Shown here: positions 5,984 to 11,582 of the stretch, one piece after another
How the letters are laid out: the number at the start of each line of letters is the position of its first letter
How positions within the stretch are numbered: position 1 is the stretch's first letter
Source: an uncultured Eubacteriales bacterium
GTDB lineage: Bacteria > Bacillota > Clostridia > Lachnospirales > Bianqueaceae
Length of the DNA stretch: 11,582 bases
Direction of reading: 5' to 3'
Assembly: GCA_902782895.1 (NCBI GenBank)
Contig: CACZPA010000067.1
Span: forward strand, 1 to 11,582
The notes under the pieces: generated by a model
Database searches by the model: none
What the model was told of the DNA's origin: nothing
The model's input: only the letters and a program-made list of their open reading frames with translations
Translations under genes and position numbers: made by a program

Positions 5984-7411
5984 ATGGAAACCTATTCAGC
6001 TGTGAATTTTGCGGACGCTTCCGTATGGCGAAGCTTTTTACTGATCGCAGTTCTTTTGTTAAGTCTGCTTTTGGCAAATATACTTAAAACCAAAATTCCG
6101 CTGTTTAAGCGGTCCTTGATTCCGAATTCTGTTCTGGGCGGTCTGATTCTGCTGATCATCTCGTCGATTTGTTATTATACAAAAGGAGAGTATCTGTTTA
6201 ATCTGGATATTTTTTCAACAGGCAGATCCGGGATTTCAACGCTTGAGGGTTTGACATACCATTGTCTGGCGATCGGATTTATCGCCATGACGCTGCGGCC
6301 GGTCCAGAAAAAGATCAAGGGCAGCCGCACGACGGAAATACTGAATTCCGGCTGTATGACGATCGGGACATATGTCATTCAGGCGATCCTGGGTATTATT
6401 ATCACGATCGTTGCCTCACTCTTTATTCAGGGATTTTCTCCGAGCAGCGGTATTCTGCTTTGCTTCGGATACGGGCAGGGGACAGGACAGGCGCTGAATA
6501 TCGGTAAGAATTTCGACATCGGCATGGGGACTTCCGGATATGCCAGCTTTGGCCTTACGATCGCCGCGCTGGGCTTTCTGACCGCCAGCATCGTCGGTGT
6601 ATTTACACTGAATGTTTTCCGCAAAAAAGGCAAGCTGCTGTTCCGCGACGGCAAGGCGGCGGAGGAGACGCTTTCTTCCGAGAACGAGCCGCCGGTCAAT
6701 GAATCGGTCGACAAGCTGTCCATTCAGCTCGCGCTGGTCGCGCTTGCGTATCTTCTGGCATACGGGATGATGTATCTGCTCGGCAATGTGATCATCAAGA
6801 CCGGCAGTTTTGTCGGAACGATCTATGGCTTCAACTTCCTCTTCGGTGTCCTTGCCGCCGTTCTAGTCAAGAAGATTCTGGATCTGCTTAAGAAAACAGG
6901 GCTGCTGCAGCGCAATTATCCCAATACCTTCCTGTTGAACAGAATCAGCGGATTTGCCTTTGATATTATGATTGTCGCGGGAATCTGCGCGATACAGGTA
7001 CATCTGATTCAGGAGTATATCGGCGTTATCCTGATTCTCGGTGTTGCCGGAGCTGTTTCTTCCTGGTTCTACGTCAAATATGTCTGCAAGAAGATTTTCC
7101 CGGCGTATGCGTATGAACAGTTCCTTGCGTTCTTTGGCATGCTGACCGGTACGGCGAGCACCGGTATGATCCTGCTGCGAGAGGCGGATCCGGGACTGGA
7201 GTCTCCGGTTTCCGAAAATCTGGTATATCAGAACTTCCCGGCAATGGTTCTGGCAGTTCCGCTGCTTTTCATCGCCAATTATCTGACAGCGAACGCGGAA
7301 AGCCGTACAGCGGCTTTGATTATGCTGGCCGTCATGATCCTGGTCTTTATCGTGCTGAATCTGTTCCTGTTCCGCTCCCGTCTGCGCAGGAAGGCGGGCA
7401 GTAAAGGATGA
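5984..7411 (+). CDS. Sodium/glutamate symporter-like membrane protein (GltS/ESS family)
   Basis: 475 aa, polytopic inner-membrane protein with about 10-12 hydrophobic segments, beginning at residues 13-34 and 45-65 and ending at about 442-464, then a basic cytoplasmic tail. GltS carriers import glutamate with Na+ and have two inverted halves, each with a Gly/Ser/Thr-rich re-entrant loop. Here these appear as GYGQGTGQA (162-170) and GMLTGTASTGM (385-395), at matching places in the two halves. A charged loop (about 213-243) separates them. Length is somewhat above the 400 aa of classical GltS, so the substrate may not be glutamate. The ATG at 5984 has GGAGGAG 5 bp upstream and its own strong promoter. 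The last 4 bases overlap the acyltransferase start (ATGA), so the two are translationally coupled. Confidence 0.85.
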   Translation: METYSAVNFADASVWRSFLLIAVLLLSLLLANILKTKIPLFKRSLIPNSVLGGLILLIISSICYYTKGEYLFNLDIFSTGRSGISTLEGLTYHCLAIGFIAMTLRPVQKKIKGSRTTEILNSGCMTIGTYVIQAILGIIITIVASLFIQGFSPSSGILLCFGYGQGTGQALNIGKNFDIGMGTSGYASFGLTIAALGFLTASIVGVFTLNVFRKKGKLLFRDGKAAEETLSSENEPPVNESVDKLSIQLALVALAYLLAYGMMYLLGNVIIKTGSFVGTIYGFNFLFGVLAAVLVKKILDLLKKTGLLQRNYPNTFLLNRISGFAFDIMIVAGICAIQVHLIQEYIGVILILGVAGAVSSWFYVKYVCKKIFPAYAYEQFLAFFGMLTGTASTGMILLREADPGLESPVSENLVYQNFPAMVLAVPLLFIANYLTANAESRTAALIMLAVMILVFIVLNLFLFRSRLRRKAGSKG

Positions 7412-8634
7412 AAACGGCAGCAGTACAGCAAACTGATCCAAAAGAAATCAGATTTCAGAAAGATACCGCAAGGAGCCGCAGGGTATATCATGTTCTCCGG
7501 ATTCTGATCGGAGGGATTTTCTGCAGGCTGACAGGCTTTTCTTATGAGCCCTGTAAGATCCAGGGACAGACATTCCTGCTGCTTGCAAATCATACGATGG
7601 ATATTGATCCGGTCTGCCTTGTTATCGGCACGAAGAAGCACATGCGATACGTCGCAAGCGCGAATATTATGAGAGGACCGATCGGCCGCGTGATCGCGTA
7701 TCTTGCCAGTCCGATTCCGAGAGTCAAAGGCGCGAGCGCGGATCAGGCGATCGAAGCGATCAAATATAATCTTGAGCGGAACGTTTCGGTCGCGATGCTC
7801 CCAGAGGGCAACACGACCTGGGACGGAGAGACCGGCTTTATACCGCCGAGAACGGCGCAGCTCGTAAAGGACGCGAAAGGGAATCTTGTTACCTATCGGA
7901 TCGAAGGTGGTTATCTGCGGAAGCCGCGGTGGGCAGCATTCCGCAGAAAAGGCCCGTCGCACGGGCAATTGGTCCATGAATATACAAGAGACGAACTGGA
8001 CCGGATGTCGGTCGATGAAATATACCGGCATATCTGTGAGGATCTGTACACAAACGTATATGAAGTCCAGAAAAAGCATCCTGCGTTGTATCGGGGGAGC
8101 AATCTGGCAGAAGGCCTGGATCTGACATTGTATATCTGTCCGAAATGCGGCAGGATCGGCACATTGAAAGCATACGAGGACACCTTGCGTTGCGGATGCG
8201 GTCTGGAAGCGGTCTACACAGAGACGGGATTCCTCAAAGGACAGAATTTGCCGTACGATAATATCCGGGACTGGAACTGTTTCCAGAAAGAATGGCTCTC
8301 CGCCCACGAAGAGGAGCTGGCGGCGCAGACGGAGAAGCCGTTTTTGACCGACACACGGGTAGAATTGTACTGTACAGAGAAAGGAAAGCGGATCCGAAAA
8401 GCCGCAAACGCGGACGTCAGGCTGTACGGGGACAGATTTGAGATTGCCGGGGACGGCCTGGACAAGCCGATGGTATTTTACTGGAAGGATATAGAAAAAA
8501 TGGGAGCGTTCCGCCGCAGCAGGGTCTTCTTTACGACGGCAGGCGGTTTCTATGAAATGGTCAGGGACGGCGGTCTGTCCGGACTCCGGTATTTTGCTTT
8601 ATATCGGACGCTGACCGGCAAATCCTATCTGTAA
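7408..8634 (+). CDS. PlsC-type (1-acylglycerol-3-phosphate) acyltransferase with C-terminal zinc ribbon
   Basis: 408 aa, longer than the roughly 240 aa of a simple PlsC. Residues about 30-200 form the acyltransferase domain, which moves an acyl chain onto a glycerophosphate-type acceptor at the membrane. The catalytic HX4D is NHTMDID (His62, Asp67), and the acceptor-binding EGTRS block appears as PEGNTT (132-137). A four-cysteine ribbon follows (CPKC at 244-247 and CGC at 262-264), then about 140 residues I do not recognise, possibly a PH-like beta-rich fold. The extra half is unusual and its role is unknown. The ATG overlaps the symporter stop; no well-placed Shine-Dalgarno is visible (AGGAAGG at about 7388 is rather far), which fits coupled translation. 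No convincing terminator follows. Confidence 0.85.
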   Translation: MKTAAVQQTDPKEIRFQKDTARSRRVYHVLRILIGGIFCRLTGFSYEPCKIQGQTFLLLANHTMDIDPVCLVIGTKKHMRYVASANIMRGPIGRVIAYLASPIPRVKGASADQAIEAIKYNLERNVSVAMLPEGNTTWDGETGFIPPRTAQLVKDAKGNLVTYRIEGGYLRKPRWAAFRRKGPSHGQLVHEYTRDELDRMSVDEIYRHICEDLYTNVYEVQKKHPALYRGSNLAEGLDLTLYICPKCGRIGTLKAYEDTLRCGCGLEAVYTETGFLKGQNLPYDNIRDWNCFQKEWLSAHEEELAAQTEKPFLTDTRVELYCTEKGKRIRKAANADVRLYGDRFEIAGDGLDKPMVFYWKDIEKMGAFRRSRVFFTTAGGFYEMVRDGGLSGLRYFALYRTLTGKSYL

Positions 8635-8642
8635 GGGCGGGA

Positions 8643-8696
8643 CAGAACGTGCTGTTCTGACACTCATACATATAAATCCACCGTTCGGCGGATGGA
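8643..8696 (+). repeat. Two small hairpins after the acyltransferase gene
   Basis: CAGAAC (8643-8648) pairs with GTTCTG (8654-8659) over a 5-nt loop. TCCACCG (8677-8683) pairs with CGG and TGGA (8689-8696) over a 5-nt loop with one bulged A. Neither is followed by a T run on the plus strand, so termination between the acyltransferase and the zinc-ribbon gene is not established. Confidence 0.4.
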
Positions 8697-8719
8697 AAAC
8701 AGTTTCCTATCAGTTACAA

Positions 8720-8757
8720 TATAATCAGGAGCAGAATGCAAAAACGTTTTTGTATTC
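8720..8757 (+). promoter_or_regulatory. Candidate promoter/operator: TATAAT box followed by a 24-bp palindrome
   Basis: A perfect TATAAT (8720-8725) lacks a recognisable -35 at 16-18 bp. The palindrome (8734-8757) starts 8 bp further on: GAATGCAAAAAC (8734-8745) mirrors GTTTTTGTATTC (8746-8757) with a single mismatch, which is G-U in RNA. It has no loop, which favours a dimeric repressor operator over an RNA hairpin, and it would cover the predicted start site near 8732. The 9-mer CAGAATGCA occurs at 8732-8740 and again at 8770-8778. The predicted leader to the ATG at 8803 is about 70 nt. Confidence 0.5.
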
Positions 8758-8802
8758 TACTGATGGAATCAGAATGCACATACAGTATAGAGAGGGATCA
8801 AA

Positions 8803-9921
8803 ATGCCTACAGAATTAACCAATTATCAGTGTCCTGCATGTACCGGACCACTGCATTTTGATGGAGCGACCGGCAAGCTGGTCTGCGACTACTGCGGCAG
8901 TTCTTATGATGTAGCCCAGATCGAAGCGCTGTACGCAGAGAAGAACAAAAAGGCAGAGACGGCTTTCAACGCGAAAGAGGAAAAAGGCTCCGGCGACGGT
9001 TGGGACACTTCGGATCTGGGAAGCGGAGAATGGGGCGCAGAGGACGGAATGAAGCAGTATAACTGCCCCAGCTGCGGCGCGGAGCTTGTCTGTGACGCTA
9101 ATACAGCAGCGACAAGCTGTCCTTATTGCGGCAATCCGACGGTTGTACCGGGACAGTTCTCCGGCATGCGCAAACCGGATTATGTGCTTCCGTTCAAACT
9201 GAATCAGCAGGACGCGCAGAAAGCGCTGCTGCAGCATTATAAAGGGAAGCGGCTCCTTCCGGGACAGTTCAAATCCGCAGGTGTTGTAAAAGAGATCAAG
9301 GGCGTCTATGTTCCGTTCTGGATGTACGACGGTACCGCGGAAGCGGATGTGACTTTTGAGGGCGTTAAAAACAGCACATACAGAAGCGGAGATTATGAGA
9401 TCACCAAGTCCGCGCATTACGATGTACACAGAGCGGGCATAGTTCCTTTTGAGAAGGTTCCGGTCAACGCGTCCTCCAAGATGAAGGATGAGTACATGGA
9501 CGCGCTGGAGCCGTTTGATTATGAAGAACTGAAGACATTCTCCCAGGCGTATCTGCCCGGTTTCCTCGCGGACAAATACGATAAGGAAGCGGAAGCGCTC
9601 GCGGACAAAGCCGATCAGCGGGTCGAGAATACGGCAGTCAATATTATGAAACAGACTGTCGAAGGTTATAGTACCGTAACGGTTAAGTCCAAGGCGGTGC
9701 GGCTCGAAAGGGGTAAAGTACATTACGCGCTCCTGCCGGTCTATCTGCTCACCGTTAAGTGGAAAGACAACGATTATCTTTTCGCGGTAAACGGACGAAG
9801 CGCAAAGACGGTCGGAGAGCTGCCGGTGGATAAGGGACGGTTCTGGGGATATCTGTGTGGTATGGCGGCAGGTCTGACAGCCGCGATAACGGCAGTAATC
9901 TATCTCCTTAAGCTGCTTTGA
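8803..9921 (+). CDS. Double zinc-ribbon protein with C-terminal membrane anchor (TFIIB-type zinc ribbon)
   Basis: 372 aa. Two four-cysteine ribbons lie at the N-terminus: Cys10/13 with Cys28/31 (CPAC, CDYC) and Cys88/91 with Cys106/109 (CPSC, CPYC), joined by a charged, Gly-rich linker. A long soluble region rich in beta-type segments follows (about 120-340; for example KGVYVPFWMYDG), and a single hydrophobic segment (about 347-370) ends the protein. There is no signal peptide, so the ribbons probably face the cytoplasm with a tail anchor in the membrane. Databases usually call such proteins 'TFIIB-type zinc ribbon-containing'; nothing in the sequence suggests a role in transcription and I assign no function. 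Start: ATG at 8803 with GAGAGGG at about 8790-8796. The next gene starts 14 bp after the stop. Confidence 0.8.
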   Translation: MPTELTNYQCPACTGPLHFDGATGKLVCDYCGSSYDVAQIEALYAEKNKKAETAFNAKEEKGSGDGWDTSDLGSGEWGAEDGMKQYNCPSCGAELVCDANTAATSCPYCGNPTVVPGQFSGMRKPDYVLPFKLNQQDAQKALLQHYKGKRLLPGQFKSAGVVKEIKGVYVPFWMYDGTAEADVTFEGVKNSTYRSGDYEITKSAHYDVHRAGIVPFEKVPVNASSKMKDEYMDALEPFDYEELKTFSQAYLPGFLADKYDKEAEALADKADQRVENTAVNIMKQTVEGYSTVTVKSKAVRLERGKVHYALLPVYLLTVKWKDNDYLFAVNGRSAKTVGELPVDKGRFWGYLCGMAAGLTAAITAVIYLLKLL

Positions 9922-9935
9922 GGAAGGAGAGAACG

Positions 9936-10772
9936 ATGATGAAAAAGATATCGCAAAGAATTCTGGCATTAACGGTCGCGATCCTCGCCGGTCTTTTCCT
10001 GTTCTTTGAAGGAGCTGGGAGGACGCATAGTACGGTATACGCGGCAGAGACATCCGGTCAGTATGTTTTTGATTACGGCAATATCCTCAGTGATATGGCG
10101 GAGGAAGTCCTGCAGAGCAAATCCGAAGAGCTGGCCGCGGCGTACGGCGTAGGTATTTATATCCTCACGATAGACGATTATACGGACTATGAGCCGGCCG
10201 TCGATAGTATCTACGAGTGGAGCAAGAGTGTTTACAATGAGCTCGGGCTCGGCCTTGGGAACGGCAGGGACGGAATGCTGCTGACGCTCAGTATGGCAGA
10301 CAGGGACTATTCTCTGATCGTATATGGAGAGACAGCGCAGACCGCTTTTACCGATAAGGGACAGGCGAAGCTGGAAGAGGCTTTTCTGGACGATTTCAAG
10401 AACAATGAGTGGAAGTCCGGAATGACGGATTATCAGGCGCTGAGCGAACGGTTCCTGCAGATGGCCAAGGATGGAAAGCCTTTTGATTCGGGAATTCTGC
10501 CCGGAGAAGAGACCAAAGCGCTCGGACAGTCCGCGGTATGGGGCGGTGCCGGTGGAATTCTGGCATCACTGCTTTCTGTATTCGGCATGAAGAGCAAGAT
10601 GAAGAATACCGGCCTTCAGAATCAAGCGGACCGGTATGTGAGCGCGGAAGGAGTACAGCTTACCATTCAGGACGACGTTTATACGCATACGACGGAAACA
10701 AGAAGATCCGTCAAGTCTTCGGGAACATCGAGGGACAGTGCCGGTTTTTCCGGCAGAAGCGGGAAGTTCTAA
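9936..10772 (+). CDS. Secreted, membrane-anchored TPM-domain protein
   Basis: 278 aa. A signal peptide (MMKK, then a hydrophobic core at about 9-25) likely ends near VYAAE (34-38). A TPM domain (TLP18.3/Psb32/MOLO-1 family) covers about residues 43-180: VFDYGNILSD is the typical opening, and NGRDGMLLTLSMADRDYSLIVYGE matches the conserved core. TPM domains have been linked to acid phosphatase activity in plants and to membrane-protein accessory roles; activity here is unknown. A weak membrane segment (about 199-217) is followed by a Ser/Arg/Gly-rich tail ending SGRSGKF, common in bacterial TPM proteins. A TTG at 9918 extends the frame but lacks a ribosome binding site. ATG 9936 (6 nt from AAGGAG) or ATG 9939 (9 nt) are both possible. 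It is closely spaced with both neighbours, so probably one operon. Confidence 0.85.
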   Translation: MMKKISQRILALTVAILAGLFLFFEGAGRTHSTVYAAETSGQYVFDYGNILSDMAEEVLQSKSEELAAAYGVGIYILTIDDYTDYEPAVDSIYEWSKSVYNELGLGLGNGRDGMLLTLSMADRDYSLIVYGETAQTAFTDKGQAKLEEAFLDDFKNNEWKSGMTDYQALSERFLQMAKDGKPFDSGILPGEETKALGQSAVWGGAGGILASLLSVFGMKSKMKNTGLQNQADRYVSAEGVQLTIQDDVYTHTTETRRSVKSSGTSRDSAGFSGRSGKF

Positions 10773-10799
10773 AGCATACGTCTTCAGAAAGGGACAGAT

Positions 10800-11582
10800 A
10801 TGAGAAGATTGTTCAGAACCATGCTGGTTGGGCTGCTTGTGCTCAGCCTGCTGTGCTCGGCAGCCGGATGCACCGGCGGATCCAAGACCGATGAAGGATA
10901 TTGGGTCATCACCGCGTATCGGGAAGAAGGCGAGACATATAAAGGGGACGAGCTTCCGAAAATCGGCATGGACGGCTATTTGGTCCTGGAGAAAGGCGGA
11001 AGCGGTTTTCTTGTCATTTCAGGCAGCGGCGCTTATGAGATCACCTGGGGCGACGGCAAGATTGAAGGCAGCCGGTTCGGTCTGGATTTTACACGCAGCG
11101 GCAGCACTTTAACGGCAAACGGACGTCGTACCGACGATATGGAGGGTGTCGTTTTCACGTTTGAAAAGAGCAAAGATGCCGCGCCGGCCCGCCCTGCGGG
11201 GATCATTACAACAGAGACTCCTATACAGGACAGCAAAGAAGAGAGTCATGCTGAAGAATCCTCAGCAGCAGAGATCTCGCAGGCCGAGGCTTCCCAGGAG
11301 GAAAGTTCCCAGGCAGATTCATCACAGGAGGAGTCCTCTAAGGAAGAGTCCTCTCAGGAAGAGTCGTCTCAGGAAGAGTCCTCTAAGGAAGAGTCGTCTC
11401 AGGCGGAGTCTTCCGCAGAAGAGTCTTCCGCGCAGGAGTCATCCAAACAAGAATCCTCTATACAGGAATCCTCTGCACAGGAGTCTTCCAAACAGGAATC
11501 CTCCAAACCGGAGACGGTCGTATCCAATAAGATTCAGGGTTATTACGAGACCGTTCTTTTCGAGGTAGAAGGAGAATCCATC
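10800..11582 (+). CDS. Ser/Glu-repeat lipoprotein (3' end outside window)
   Basis: Open through the last base, 261 codons with no stop. ATG at 10800 has AAAGGG (10788-10793) 6 nt upstream and follows the TPM gene by 27 bp. The N-terminus is a lipoprotein signal: MRRLFR, hydrophobic core 8-20, then the lipobox-like AAGC with lipidated Cys24 (Ala at -3 instead of the usual Leu). A small beta-rich domain covers about 32-122 (GYWVITAYREEGETY to GVVFTFEKS). Residues 151-235 are 17 pentapeptide units of the type (Q/K/A)-(E/Q/A)-E-S-S, a likely extended, highly acidic spacer. After it, GYYETVLFEVEGES resembles the start of the first domain, so a second copy may begin. No function is recognisable; a surface role beside the TPM protein is inference. 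Confidence 0.85.
   Translation, partial: MRRLFRTMLVGLLVLSLLCSAAGCTGGSKTDEGYWVITAYREEGETYKGDELPKIGMDGYLVLEKGGSGFLVISGSGAYEITWGDGKIEGSRFGLDFTRSGSTLTANGRRTDDMEGVVFTFEKSKDAAPARPAGIITTETPIQDSKEESHAEESSAAEISQAEASQEESSQADSSQEESSKEESSQEESSQEESSKEESSQAESSAEESSAQESSKQESSIQESSAQESSKQESSKPETVVSNKIQGYYETVLFEVEGESI
11250..11504 (+). repeat. Tandem 15-bp coding repeat (17 units, Ser/Glu pentapeptides)
   Basis: In-frame 15-bp periodicity encodes units such as QEESS, KEESS and KQESS. Third codon positions vary (GAA/GAG; TCC/TCT/TCG/TCA), so the array looks old and held by selection on the protein rather than freshly expanded by slippage. The most uniform units are in the middle, around 11310-11400. The periodicity also keeps a second frame open as an Arg/Lys-rich shadow. 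Confidence 0.9.

Noticed and set aside
7279..8307. Antisense open frame (342 aa) opposite the acyltransferase
   Set aside because: Shadow of a gene with intact HX4D and zinc-ribbon motifs; its composition looks like a reverse reading and it has no start signal.
5902..8648. Shared 10-mer GGGACAGAAC at 5902-5911 and 8639-8648
   Set aside because: Too short to call a dispersed repeat; flanks do not match and no transposase is nearby.
8815..10053. Long antisense open frame (412 aa) opposite the zinc-ribbon gene
   Set aside because: No ribosome binding site and no recognisable domain; the sense strand has clear zinc-ribbon and TPM proteins with good start sites.
11146..11568. Open frame of 140 aa, Arg/Lys/Pro-rich, repetitive
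   Set aside because: It is the +1-type shadow of the Ser/Glu pentapeptide array; 15-bp periodicity keeps it open. The lipoprotein frame has the ribosome binding site, signal peptide and lipobox.
1..11582. CRISPR array, insertion sequence, prophage or rRNA
   Set aside because: No spaced direct repeats of CRISPR type, no transposase or phage proteins and no rRNA-like stretch were found.

Overview
The window looks like chromosome from an anaerobic Firmicute of class Clostridia, probably Lachnospiraceae or a close relative. Pointers are the metG-tatD-rsmA order, strong AGGAGG-type ribosome binding sites, base composition of roughly half G+C by eye, and families I associate with that group (macro domain plus a C-terminal helical domain, TPM plus zinc-ribbon proteins, a Ser/Glu-repeat lipoprotein). 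The placement rests on gene content and style, not on a marker search.

Region 1 (1-2800, + strand) is a housekeeping operon: the 3' part of methionyl-tRNA synthetase (metG), a TatD-family metal-dependent hydrolase and the 16S rRNA dimethyltransferase rsmA. Junctions are overlapping or 2 bp apart, and a rho-independent terminator ends the unit. No RNase M5 gene (rnmV) sits between tatD and rsmA.

Region 2 (2776-5823, - strand) is convergent to the operon. In transcription order it holds a tRNA-Arg(CCG) with a near-consensus promoter, a DapA-superfamily aldolase with a non-canonical active site, a macro-domain protein fused to an XRE-like helical C-terminal domain, and a cytosolic von Willebrand A (vWA) protein with an intact metal site. 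The macro-to-vWA intergenic stretch is rich in hairpins. One 19-nt-arm inverted repeat ends directly at the vWA start codon and buries its Shine-Dalgarno sequence; another is terminator-like. This is the part of the window most likely to hold an undescribed, possibly ADP-ribose-linked, system, but that is inference.

Region 3 (5912-8634, + strand) starts at a consensus promoter divergent from the tRNA promoter. It encodes a GltS-like sodium/glutamate symporter that overlaps by 4 bp a PlsC-type acyltransferase carrying a C-terminal zinc ribbon.

Region 4 (8635-11582, + strand) begins with a 168-bp spacer containing a TATAAT box and a 24-bp near-perfect palindrome. Three closely spaced envelope-related genes follow: a double zinc-ribbon protein with a C-terminal membrane anchor, a secreted TPM-domain protein with a membrane segment, and a lipoprotein with 17 Ser/Glu-rich pentapeptide units. 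The lipoprotein runs off the window end just as a second copy of its N-terminal domain seems to begin. Spacing suggests one operon acting at the cell surface.
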